The notes beneath the pieces are model-generated. The model was not told the origin of the DNA and searched no databases. It saw only the letters and a list, made by a program, of their open reading frames with translations. 64,000 nt of DNA from an uncultured Gemmatimonadota bacterium (GTDB taxonomy: Bacteria; Gemmatimonadota; Gemmatimonadetes; Palauibacterales; Palauibacteraceae): assembly GCA_913043255.1 (NCBI GenBank), contig CAJWLK010000003.1, positions 1-64,000 on the forward strand, in the 5' to 3' direction. This document shows positions 1-7,919 of the stretch, in pieces. Each line of letters begins with the position of its first letter. Positions within the stretch are counted from its first letter, which is position 1. The translations under genes and the position numbers were made by a program.

Positions 1-448
1 GCGAAGCCCTTCTAAGCCAGTAGACCCATGATGCACAGATGGCGTAAAGGAAAAGAATATCTCCGGGCCATAGTAGATATGCATGGACCAAACCGAATAC
101 CAAAAGCCATAGGGTGCGGCGATAGTGCAAACCCGTCGACCTTCGCCCGGTAGCCTCAGCTCGCTCCCACATCATGACGATCCCTGCCCCAAACAGAACT
201 GAGAACAGCGCCATGAATTTCTGGTCGGCAAACAGATGGCTCAGAACCCAAACCCACCAGTTGGCACCGCTCAAATCTCCATAGGCCTCAGGGTTCAGGT
301 ATGAAGCCCCAATCATTGAAAATCCCTGGATGTTCATCACCAGAATCCCTAGGAGTGCGAACCCTCGCAGCACATCGATGGACTCGATCCTTCCGGATTC
401 GGTGACAGGGCCTTCTGTTGGCGAGAGTAATTGTTCTGTACTGGCCAT
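1..448 (-). CDS. DUF418/YeiB-like membrane protein, 3' end cut by window edge
   Basis: The first 149 codons are present; the gene runs off the left edge of the window. Residues 23-34 read SIDVLRGFALLG, the signature that opens the YeiB/DUF418 family of multi-pass inner-membrane proteins. It is followed by LVMNIQ, then hydrophobic stretches (FMALFSVLFGAGIVMMW and LWLLVFGLVHAYLLWPGDILF) typical of the first transmembrane helices. The ATG at 448 opens a frame with no stop to the edge. The role of the family is poorly defined (putative transporter or membrane enzyme). It lies 53 nt downstream of the dehydratase on the same strand, so it may be the last gene of that transcript. Confidence 0.85.
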   Translation of the reverse strand, partial: MASTEQLLSPTEGPVTESGRIESIDVLRGFALLGILVMNIQGFSMIGASYLNPEAYGDLSGANWWVWVLSHLFADQKFMALFSVLFGAGIVMMWERAEATGRRSTGLHYRRTLWLLVFGLVHAYLLWPGDILFLYAICASWVYWLRRAS

Positions 449-501
449 GCCCTAATGCTGCTTCCGTGCGAACAATCGAAACACCTCAAACCCTATTGGG
501 T

Positions 502-1347
502 TTAGGTAATCGTTGCATTGGCAGTCATGGTGATCGACCCGGAATCGTCCAAAACACGGAGTTTTAGGCCATCATCTACCTTCCGTCCATCAAGATTCAT
601 CGTTCTGTCAACAAACATAGGACGGTGGGCTCGGAAGTTGAATTTGCTCAGCCTTTGGTCGGTGTTTCGATCAGCAAAGTCCGCGAGCAACAGTGCAGTT
701 AGCGGTCCGTGTACCACGAGATCTGGATAAAATTCGACGTCACGCGCGTAATCCCGGTCATAATGGATTCGGTGAGCGTTAAACGTTAGAGCGGAAAAAC
801 GAAATAGCATGGCTACACTCGGAGTAGCCTGCTCCGACCAATCGCATGGTTCTTCGGGTGCGGGGCTCGCTCTTAAATCGAGGGGACCCTTTGGCTGTTC
901 TAAAAACACCAAATCCTGTTCTTCGACGATCTTTCCCGTAGCCCCCGTTATGGTGTGTTCGATCGTAACTAGGAGTAGTGGCCCGCGGCGCCCTTCTTTG
1001 TGTGCGACATGTTTAATTGTCGACGTTCGTTCGATTGGCTCCCCAATCAGGATGTCACCCTCGAAGAGAATGCGTCCCCCCGCCCACATACGGCGAGGAA
1101 ACGGTGAAGGTGGCAAGAAATCACCCCGGCGTTGGTGTCCATCCGTATCTAGGTTGTTCTGTAGTGCCAGCTCTCGGCAGTACAACCAGTGCCACAGCGG
1201 AGGGAGGCGATCTCCCTCTTTGATCACGCCAGGATCGCGGTCAAGGGTCGCGGAGAGGGCGTGCACCGGCGTCAGGCTTACTTTATCAGAGCTTTTCTGT
1301 GAACGGCCTTCCCAAGTCCGCAGGGTGTCGATGTTGAGTTTGGTCAT
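502..1347 (-). CDS. FAS1-like / MaoC-type (HTD2, mesaconyl-C4-CoA hydratase-like) dehydratase
   Basis: 281-aa protein of the double-hotdog HTD2/FAS1-like dehydratase family, which includes mesaconyl-C4-CoA hydratase and acyl-thioester dehydratases. The N-terminal half carries LPPLWHWLYC (about 48-57) and PFPRRMWAGGRI (about 82-93). The C-terminal half has the hotdog core FRFSALTFNAHRIHYDRDYA (about 182-201), with the N/H/Y cluster typical of the MaoC-like active site, and VVHGPLTALLL. It is predicted to be a cytoplasmic enzyme hydrating or dehydrating an acyl-CoA. It lies 53 nt downstream of an acyl-CoA dehydrogenase on the same strand, suggesting consecutive steps of one acyl-CoA oxidation route. 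The substrate cannot be read from sequence. Confidence 0.82.
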   Translation of the reverse strand: MTKLNIDTLRTWEGRSQKSSDKVSLTPVHALSATLDRDPGVIKEGDRLPPLWHWLYCRELALQNNLDTDGHQRRGDFLPPSPFPRRMWAGGRILFEGDILIGEPIERTSTIKHVAHKEGRRGPLLLVTIEHTITGATGKIVEEQDLVFLEQPKGPLDLRASPAPEEPCDWSEQATPSVAMLFRFSALTFNAHRIHYDRDYARDVEFYPDLVVHGPLTALLLADFADRNTDQRLSKFNFRAHRPMFVDRTMNLDGRKVDDGLKLRVLDDSGSITMTANATIT

Positions 1348-1400
1348 AGAGCCTATCGGTGTTCTCCGTGAACTCGGGAATATGTGACTGGGGCGCTCGC

Positions 1401-2564
1401 TTAAAATGATTTTGGCATCCCTAACACGTGAGTGGCTACGTGTGAGAGGATCAAGTTGGTTGATATTGGGGCAATCTGATACAGACGTGTCTCCCGAAAT
1501 TTTCGTTCAATATCGTACTCGGTCGAAAAGGCAAATCCGCCAAACGTTTGCATGCACACGTCTGCTGCAGACCACGATGCTTCTGAGGCTAGATATTTGG
1601 CCATGTTTGCCTCCGCTCCACAGGTTTCGTCGTCATCAAAAAGTGTCGCGGCCTTTTCCACCATTAGTGCGGCGGCCTCGGTCTTCATATGAGCATCGGC
1701 GATCGGAAACTGGACACCTTGATTTTGTCCAATAGGCCGGTCAAAAACTTCACGTTCGTTTGCGTAGTCCGATGCGCGAGTCACGAAGTAGCGCGCATCG
1801 CCTACGCACTCGGCCGCTATCAAAACGCGCTCCGCATTCATCCCGTCTAAGATGTAACGGAAACCTTCACCTTCTGCGCCGATGAGGTTTTCTGCGGGAA
1901 CGCGAAAACCATCAAAAAACACCTCCGTCGTCGAGTGGTTAATCATGGTTTCAATGGGTCTGATAGTTACCGAGGACCCGACATCTTCTCTCAGATCTAC
2001 GAGAAAAACGGACATCCCAAGGGTTGGTTTTACGACTTCCTCGCGCGGTGTTGTGCGCGCTAGGAGAAGCATGAGATCCGTATGCTCAGATCGCGATATC
2101 CAAGTTTTTTGTCCTGTTATGACATAATCATCTCCGTCCCGCACCGCTGTCGTCTGAATGCGGGTCGTATCAGTTCCACAGGTTGGCTCACTTACGCCGA
2201 ATGCTTGGAGCCTGAGTTTTCCGGCGGCGAGGTCGGGCAGATACTGCCCCTTCTGTGTTTCGCTACCGTGCCTAAGGAGTGTCCCCATGATATACATTTG
2301 CGCGTGACAAGCCGCACCATTGCACCCCGCACGCTGGATTGTTTCAAGGATCACACATGCAGCTTTAAGATCGAGTCCCGCACCTCCATATTCGGTAGGT
2401 ATTAGAGCAGCTAGGTACCCCGCCTCAGTAAGTGCATCGATGAACTGGGTAGGATAGGCGCTCGATCGATCTAGGTCACGCCAGTACTCAGCTGGGAATT
2501 TTTCACAGAGACTCCCAACGCCAGATCGGATCTGTTCGTAGCCTGGGTCATAGTCAGTGAACAT
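1401..2564 (-). CDS. Acyl-CoA dehydrogenase
   Basis: 387-aa flavoenzyme of the usual length for acyl-CoA dehydrogenases. Visible motifs are LIPTEYGGAGLD near residue 56, the FAD/substrate loop FGVSEPTCGTDT (about 122), ITGQKTWIS (about 149), FRVPAENLIG and the C-terminal helix with MQTFGGFAFSTEYDIERKFRE region. The C-terminal loop reads LYQIAPISTN rather than IYEGT, so the MCAD-type catalytic Glu is absent there. Instead MNAERVLIAAE carries a Glu in the helix where isovaleryl-CoA dehydrogenase keeps its base, which suggests a branched-chain or similar acyl-CoA substrate (inference). It heads a minus-strand set with the dehydratase and is divergent from the ThDP enzyme genes, 53 nt away. Confidence 0.92.
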   Translation of the reverse strand: MFTDYDPGYEQIRSGVGSLCEKFPAEYWRDLDRSSAYPTQFIDALTEAGYLAALIPTEYGGAGLDLKAACVILETIQRAGCNGAACHAQMYIMGTLLRHGSETQKGQYLPDLAAGKLRLQAFGVSEPTCGTDTTRIQTTAVRDGDDYVITGQKTWISRSEHTDLMLLLARTTPREEVVKPTLGMSVFLVDLREDVGSSVTIRPIETMINHSTTEVFFDGFRVPAENLIGAEGEGFRYILDGMNAERVLIAAECVGDARYFVTRASDYANEREVFDRPIGQNQGVQFPIADAHMKTEAAALMVEKAATLFDDDETCGAEANMAKYLASEASWSAADVCMQTFGGFAFSTEYDIERKFRETRLYQIAPISTNLILSHVATHVLGMPKSF

Positions 2565-2617
2565 ATTGGATCACAAGTTCTGTTCAGATTTCAATTATGT
2601 GCCCTAGGAATTGTTAG

Positions 2618-3160
2618 ATGGACTCTGCAAACTCTTCATTTGACTGGGCAGAAGATCTCTTACCAGTCCTAAGAACCGAAGGTATTCGGCATGTCACGAC
2701 GGTACCAGATGGTGGCCTCGCGTCCCTTCTGAAGAAATGTGAAGAAGCTTCAGATATTAATGTTACCACGCTGACGAGTGAGGAAGAGGGTATCGCATTT
2801 GCGTGCGGTGCTTGGTTGGGTGGTGAAAAGGCTGTTTTATTTATGCAGAGCAGTGGTGTGGGGAACTGCATCAATATGCTTGCACTTCCCAGTGTGTGCC
2901 GAATGCCCTGTCTAATGCTGGTCGCGATGCGTGGGGAGGAGGGTGAATTTAACCCGTGGCAGGTGCCAATGGCACGCGGAGTTCCGGACGTTTTGGCGGC
3001 AATGGGAGTAACTACTTACAGACCCGCAACCGCAATGGAGATTGGGCAGAAGTTTGCTAGTGCGGCTGGTCTGGTTTATGAGACTGGTACGACGGCTGCC
3101 GTACTTATCAGTCAACATATAGTCGGCGTCAAAGTGTTCGACGAGGAGAAAATGAGATGA
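2618..3160 (+). CDS. ThDP-dependent decarboxylase, alpha (Pyr) subunit; ComD/phosphonopyruvate decarboxylase-like
   Basis: 180-aa protein matching the Pyr-domain half of thiamine-diphosphate decarboxylases that are split in two genes, as in sulfopyruvate decarboxylase ComD and phosphonopyruvate decarboxylases. TVPDGGLASLL is near residue 28. LTSEEEGIAFACGAWLGG (about 51-68) holds the conserved Glu that activates ThDP. FMQSSGVGNCINMLAL follows. It overlaps the next gene by 4 nt (ATGA), so the two subunits are translationally coupled. No phosphoenolpyruvate mutase or sulfolactate gene lies nearby, so the 2-oxo acid substrate is unknown. Confidence 0.85.
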   Translation: MDSANSSFDWAEDLLPVLRTEGIRHVTTVPDGGLASLLKKCEEASDINVTTLTSEEEGIAFACGAWLGGEKAVLFMQSSGVGNCINMLALPSVCRMPCLMLVAMRGEEGEFNPWQVPMARGVPDVLAAMGVTTYRPATAMEIGQKFASAAGLVYETGTTAAVLISQHIVGVKVFDEEKMR

Positions 3161-3741
3161 CAACCGACTGTATGCTTGATCGCCGCCGACTCGTTAAGGC
3201 TCTTATGCGACAGCGTGGAGACGCGGCGGTCGTTACTGGATTGGGTGCGCCCACATACGATTGCTTTGCAGCCGGCGATTCCAATCTCAACTTCTACTTA
3301 TGGGGTGGTATGGGTGGGGCTGCTATGCTAGGGCTCGGTCTAGCCCTAGCTCAACCTGACCGTCGTGTGATCGTCGTAACGGGTGACGGGGAGATGATGA
3401 TGGGCATTGGGAGTCTCGGAACCATTGCAGCACAGATGCCGACAAACCTCGGCATACTCGTTCTTGACAATGAAATGTTTGGGGAAACAGGTCAGCAAGT
3501 AGGGCTTACCGGTGTGCAGTCTGGAATCGCCGAAATGGCCCTCGGAGCGGGGATCTCCAGGGCATTTACCATTCGAGAAGAAAGCGAAGTTGCCGAGCTC
3601 ATTATGGCTGTGACTGAGGGGAAGGGTCCGATCGTTTGTGTGGCAAAGGTGCAATCCGGAAAAGACCCGGTCGCACTGCCATCATGCGACGGGGTATTGC
3701 TCCACCACCGCTTTCGAAAAGCAGTGATTAGTTCTTCCTGA
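3157..3741 (+). CDS. ThDP-dependent decarboxylase, beta (PP) subunit; ComE-like
   Basis: 194-aa partner of the preceding gene, carrying the ThDP/Mg-binding PP domain. The signature GDGEMMMGIGSLGTIA begins near residue 76 and ends about 26-28 residues later at VLDNEMFGETGQQ, the usual GDG-to-N spacing of ThDP enzymes. YLWGGMGGAAMLGLGLALA (about 48-66) is the conserved core helix before it. The ATG at 3157 lies inside the last codons of the alpha gene. It probably forms an alpha/beta decarboxylase of a sulfopyruvate- or phosphonopyruvate-like acid. It ends 9 nt before the convergent ispH gene. Confidence 0.87.
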   Translation: MTTDCMLDRRRLVKALMRQRGDAAVVTGLGAPTYDCFAAGDSNLNFYLWGGMGGAAMLGLGLALAQPDRRVIVVTGDGEMMMGIGSLGTIAAQMPTNLGILVLDNEMFGETGQQVGLTGVQSGIAEMALGAGISRAFTIREESEVAELIMAVTEGKGPIVCVAKVQSGKDPVALPSCDGVLLHHRFRKAVISSS

Positions 3742-3749
3742 TTAGAACA

Positions 3750-5000
3750 TCAGTCATACACCTTTGCGGTATCATATCCGGCGCTTTGGAGCACTCGTTC
3801 AACTGTTTCACCAATCTTGGAATCAGGTGTCGAAGCCCCGGCTGTTAGCCCAATTGCGATCTCTCCGTCCGGAAGCCAGAAATTGTCCGTAAGGGTTTCA
3901 TCGAGCATGATCTTTTTATGTTGGATAGAACCGTCATTAATATTGATACAGGCCGCATCTTCAATATGATAAGTCTTCGTATGTTGTGCGCAGAGGTGTG
4001 CCAAGTGATTTGTGTTAGAAGAGTTGTATCCCCCAATGACTATCATGATGTCGGGTGGACTTAACATCATGTCCTCCACGGCATCTTGCCGGTCTTGAGT
4101 TGCTGAACAAATAGTATCGAAACTCCGAAATCGCTGTTCAATCGCGCTATTGCCCCACCGCTCTGAAATTGATTCTCTCAATGCAACTGCTATAGCTAAT
4201 GATTCTGAAGCCAGCATCGTCGTCTGATTCGCGACGCCTATATGCGTCAGATCTCGATCAGGGTCGAAGCCAGAAGAGCTGCATTTTTCGAATTTCTCCA
4301 TGAACAACTTCCGATCTCCTTCGCCTCTTATATAGGCGCAAACGCTCTGAGCCTCTTCCATATCGCGGACGATGAGGTGCTTGCCGTTTTCGTATTTTTT
4401 AACCTGTGAACTTGTGGCTCGTGTTTCTTCGTGCTTGTACTTGCCGTGGATTATCGCAGTGAATCCGTCGCGCGAGTAGCTTTTGACACGCTTCCACACA
4501 TTTAGTACGGATCCACACGTCGTGTCGACTAGAATGCACCCGATAGTTAGTAGCGTCTCAAAGTCGCGTAGTGTGACTCCGAAGGCTGGGATGATTACAA
4601 CATCTTCCGGTGTAACATCAGAGAAGTCGAAAACCCCACCCTCTGCAGGATAGAGAAACTCGATGTCCATCGCTTGGAGACGTCTATTTACATGCGGGTT
4701 ATGGATAATCTCACCCACAAGAAAAATTCGTCGGTCTGGGAACTTCTCTCGCGACTCATAAGCGTATTCAACCGCCCTGTCGACGCCATAGCAGAACCCA
4801 AAGCTTTTGGCGAGTCGGAAATGTAAACGGCCGACCTTCAGTTCATACCCATTTTCTTTGATGAAGGGTACGAGGGAGTTGCCGTACTCCGAATCGAGCA
4901 CGGGTTGGATCTGCTTTTTGAGTCCTAACCCGCGCCTGAAGTATCGTTCACTCTTTGGTGTTGCGGCTTTAGTGTTTGTTGGTTGTTTCGTTGTGCTCAT
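3750..5000 (-). CDS. ispH: 4-hydroxy-3-methylbut-2-enyl diphosphate reductase (long form)
   Basis: IspH/LytB, the last step of the methylerythritol phosphate route to IPP and DMAPP, is a cytoplasmic 4Fe-4S enzyme. The three cluster cysteines are visible in SFGFCYGVDRAV (about C70), DTTCGSVLNVWKRV (about C162) and DTICSATQDRQDAV (about C298), counting from the start chosen here. The frame extends upstream to 5060, but those 20 residues look non-coding and MSTTKQPTN at 5000 is a better start, giving 416 aa. This exceeds the roughly 315 aa of E. coli IspH and resembles the long form of cyanobacteria, plants and some other phyla. No other MEP gene is in the window. Confidence 0.93.
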   Translation of the reverse strand: MSTTKQPTNTKAATPKSERYFRRGLGLKKQIQPVLDSEYGNSLVPFIKENGYELKVGRLHFRLAKSFGFCYGVDRAVEYAYESREKFPDRRIFLVGEIIHNPHVNRRLQAMDIEFLYPAEGGVFDFSDVTPEDVVIIPAFGVTLRDFETLLTIGCILVDTTCGSVLNVWKRVKSYSRDGFTAIIHGKYKHEETRATSSQVKKYENGKHLIVRDMEEAQSVCAYIRGEGDRKLFMEKFEKCSSSGFDPDRDLTHIGVANQTTMLASESLAIAVALRESISERWGNSAIEQRFRSFDTICSATQDRQDAVEDMMLSPPDIMIVIGGYNSSNTNHLAHLCAQHTKTYHIEDAACININDGSIQHKKIMLDETLTDNFWLPDGEIAIGLTAGASTPDSKIGETVERVLQSAGYDTAKVYD

Positions 5001-5296
5001 GGGCTCAAAGATCGTGGAGGTTATCGTTGGCCGCCACCTCTTATGTGATAAACAGTCCAAAATTACGCATTTTTCTTTATACGACTTCGAGTCGTCACCT
5101 CAATTTGGGTTATTGTCTCATTATGTCTGATCGGTCTTCATAAACCATGCCGGGTTGACGGAAACGACTCGCATCGGCAGACCTTTAGGGGGACAGGGTG
5201 CCAAATAGGCTGGTTTATGCGCCCGTTAACCTTGGAGTTTAGGCCTGGAACGTGCACATGTGACTCTAACCGTACTAATCATAGAAGCGAGTTTGC
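5001..5296. promoter_or_regulatory. Divergent ispH/lon intergenic region
   Basis: This 296-nt stretch separates the divergent ispH and lon genes and must hold both promoters. I see no convincing CIRCE or sigma-32-type element that would indicate heat-shock control of lon, and no open frame with coding character. TTGACG near 5153 resembles a -35 box but no matching -10 box is evident at the proper distance. Confidence 0.35.
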
Positions 5297-7900
5297 ATGA
5301 TGGAAGAAAATGGAAATGACGCCCTCGTCAAAGCATCTGAGGATACGGATACCGGCGAGGTTACAGATGTTGAGACGATCGATGAAACAGACGCTCAGTC
5401 TCAGAATCGGATCCGCCTACCCGTAGTACCCCTGAGGGGCATGGTGGTTTTCCCTGCCGTTGCGGCGCCTATCGCGGCGGGTCGAGACAAGACAATGTTG
5501 GCGATCGACCAGGCGATCAAGGACGATAAACTATTATTCGCAGTCGCCCAGGTTGATGCGGAAATCGATGAGCCAACAGGTGACGACCTGCACCGTATAG
5601 GGACTATTTGCCGAATCGCGCAAATGCAAAAAGTGCCAGGTGGTATGCAGATGGTTATCCAAGGCGATGCGCGTGGAGCGGCACTCGAGTACAACGATCG
5701 TGACGGACACCTCGAGGTTGTTGTTCGGCGCATGGAAGATATGGAACCGCTGAATGACGATGAACCTGCATTTGCAGCGCTCTACAAAGAAGTCAACGAG
5801 CGTGCTGCAGATGTGAGTCGCCTCCGGGGAGTCCCGAAGGAAATTGTCGATCACTTGTTGGGTGGAGTATCAAGCCCTGGCGAACTTGCAGATCTCGTGT
5901 CGTTCTACACCGAGCTTGATGTTGAACAGAAGCAAGAGTTGCTCGAGATGCTTTCGGTAGAAGCTCGTTTACGAACTCTCCTCATCCACCTTCAGAAACA
6001 AATCGGACTCCTTGAAGCTCAGGAAGAGATTCGCGAGCAAGTGCAGGAGGAGCTGGGTGATCGTCAGCGGGAAATTTTTCTCCGAGAACAGATGAAGGCC
6101 ATTCAAAAAGAGCTGGGCGAAGACATCGATTCGCAAGAACTCGATGATCTTCGCGAACGCATTGAAGTGCTGAAACTCCCGGAGGAAGCAAGACAAGAGG
6201 TCGACCGTGAACTACGTCGATTGGAACGAATTCCGCGTGAATCGGCAGAGGGACAGGTTGTAAGAACATTTCTTGAGACTGTTGCAGATTTACCATGGTC
6301 CGAAACATCTGAAGAACAACTAGATCTTCCCCGTGCGGAAGAAATTCTAGAGCGAGATCATTATGGTCTACAGGACGTGAAAGATCGAGTTCTCGATTTC
6401 CTCGCTGTACGTAAGCTCCAAGATGAGAACAAAGCACATGCATTGGCGGATGAGACGGATGGTGAAGAGCCAGAAGAGGGTGGCGAATCAGATGAACCCG
6501 AGACGGATGGTGAAGACGACAGTAAAGGAGAACAAATTGACTCTGACGTACCCGGCCACGCGGATGACCGGTCTGGAGAGACTCTTCTTTTTGTAGGCCC
6601 TCCGGGAGTTGGTAAGACGTCGATTGCACGATCCATCGCCGACGCGATGGGACGTAAATATGTGCGTGTTTCGCTGGGCGGTGCGCGAGATGAGGCAGAT
6701 ATTCGTGGCCATCGTCGAACGTATGTTGGCGCGATGGCTGGTCGCATCATCGAAGGACTTAAGCGAGCTGGCACTAAAAATCCCGTTTTTCTACTTGACG
6801 AGATCGACAAATTAGGGGTCTCGTTTCAAGGAGACCCTTCGGCGGCACTCATGGAAGTTCTAGACCCCGCACAAAACAATTCGTTTCAGGATCACTACCT
6901 TGGTGTAGGTTTTGACCTCTCGCAGGTTTTGTTTATCGCGACGGCTAACGTGTTTGAACAGATTCCTGGTCCCCTCCGTGATCGTATGGAGGTAATTGAG
7001 TTCCGTGGTTACACGGAAGGGGAGAAGCTCGAGATCGCCAAGCGCTACCTGCTCCCTCGGCAAACGCACAAGAACGGTCTGTTTCCTGCGCAGCTTGAGG
7101 TTCATGAAGATGCGACCCGAAAAATAATTGCGAGTTATACGCGCGAAGCTGGTGTTCGGAATCTCGAGCGAGAGCTTGGCGCAGTGTGCCGGAAGTCGGC
7201 ACGGAAGATCGCGGCGGGCGATGCTAAAATCGTAACGGTTGGAGCTGATGATCTGCGTGAACTGCTAGGTCAGCCAAAGGTCCACCCAGAGAAAAAAATG
7301 GCAAAAGACCGAATTGGTGTTGCAACAGGAATGTTCTACACACCGGTCGGCGGGGACATCATGCTGGTAGAGACGAGCGTACAGAAAGGAAAAGAAGGCC
7401 TTGTCCTCACAGGACAATTGGGCGATGTAATGAAGGAAAGTGCACAAGCAGCGCTAACTTACGCTCGGAGCAATGCAGCCGAACTAGGTATTGTAACCGA
7501 GCGGCTCCGAGAGCATGAAATTCACATACACGTGCCTGCAGGTGCGATTCCCAAGGAAGGGCCTTCCGCTGGGATAACCATGGCAGTGGCGCTGGTCAGC
7601 GCACTCGGAGACCATGCGGTCCGTCACGATGTGGCAATGACCGGCGAGATGACGTTAACAGGCCGAGTCCTTCCAATTGGTGGGGTCAAGGAAAAAGTCC
7701 TCGGTGCGTGTCGGGCCGGGATCGATCGTATCATCCTTCCCGCCGACAATGAAGGTGATCTTGAAGATCTTCCAGACCACATATGTGAACAGCTTGAATT
7801 CCATCTTGTTGAAACACTCCATGAGGCACTGGCAGCTGCGCTGGCGGATGTAGAACTTGAAAACGGGGCGTTTTCCTTTGCCCAAAACGAGACAGCTTAG
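5297..7900 (+). CDS. lon: ATP-dependent protease Lon (La) with acidic insertion
   Basis: 867-aa Lon, longer than the 784 aa of E. coli. It has an N-terminal substrate-binding LON domain (from about residue 40, IRLPVVPLRGMVVFP), a coiled-coil arm (REIFLREQMKAIQKELGE), and an AAA+ module with Walker A GPPGVGKTS (about 433), Walker B VFLLDEIDK and the arginine-finger region. The C-terminal protease domain has the catalytic Ser in KEGPSAGITMA (about 757) and Lys in GGVKEKVLG (about 798). Between LAVRKLQ and LLFVGPPG, where most Lon proteins have only a few residues, there is a Glu/Asp-rich insertion of about 50 residues (nt 6428-6580). The first 38 residues are also acidic. Lon degrades misfolded and regulatory proteins in the cytoplasm. 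Confidence 0.97.
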   Translation: MMEENGNDALVKASEDTDTGEVTDVETIDETDAQSQNRIRLPVVPLRGMVVFPAVAAPIAAGRDKTMLAIDQAIKDDKLLFAVAQVDAEIDEPTGDDLHRIGTICRIAQMQKVPGGMQMVIQGDARGAALEYNDRDGHLEVVVRRMEDMEPLNDDEPAFAALYKEVNERAADVSRLRGVPKEIVDHLLGGVSSPGELADLVSFYTELDVEQKQELLEMLSVEARLRTLLIHLQKQIGLLEAQEEIREQVQEELGDRQREIFLREQMKAIQKELGEDIDSQELDDLRERIEVLKLPEEARQEVDRELRRLERIPRESAEGQVVRTFLETVADLPWSETSEEQLDLPRAEEILERDHYGLQDVKDRVLDFLAVRKLQDENKAHALADETDGEEPEEGGESDEPETDGEDDSKGEQIDSDVPGHADDRSGETLLFVGPPGVGKTSIARSIADAMGRKYVRVSLGGARDEADIRGHRRTYVGAMAGRIIEGLKRAGTKNPVFLLDEIDKLGVSFQGDPSAALMEVLDPAQNNSFQDHYLGVGFDLSQVLFIATANVFEQIPGPLRDRMEVIEFRGYTEGEKLEIAKRYLLPRQTHKNGLFPAQLEVHEDATRKIIASYTREAGVRNLERELGAVCRKSARKIAAGDAKIVTVGADDLRELLGQPKVHPEKKMAKDRIGVATGMFYTPVGGDIMLVETSVQKGKEGLVLTGQLGDVMKESAQAALTYARSNAAELGIVTERLREHEIHIHVPAGAIPKEGPSAGITMAVALVSALGDHAVRHDVAMTGEMTLTGRVLPIGGVKEKVLGACRAGIDRIILPADNEGDLEDLPDHICEQLEFHLVETLHEALAAALADVELENGAFSFAQNETA

Positions 7901-7919
7901 AAAAATGAGGAGTTCAGGA

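Noticed and set aside
5001-5060. Upstream extension of IspH to 5060
   Set aside because: The extra 20 residues have no family character and would lie outside the conserved start; MSTTKQPTN at 5000 is more plausible.
7857-7919. M14 peptidase start inside lon
   Set aside because: It would place about 20 residues before the signal peptide; ATG 7920 has GAGGAG at the right distance and directly precedes the signal.
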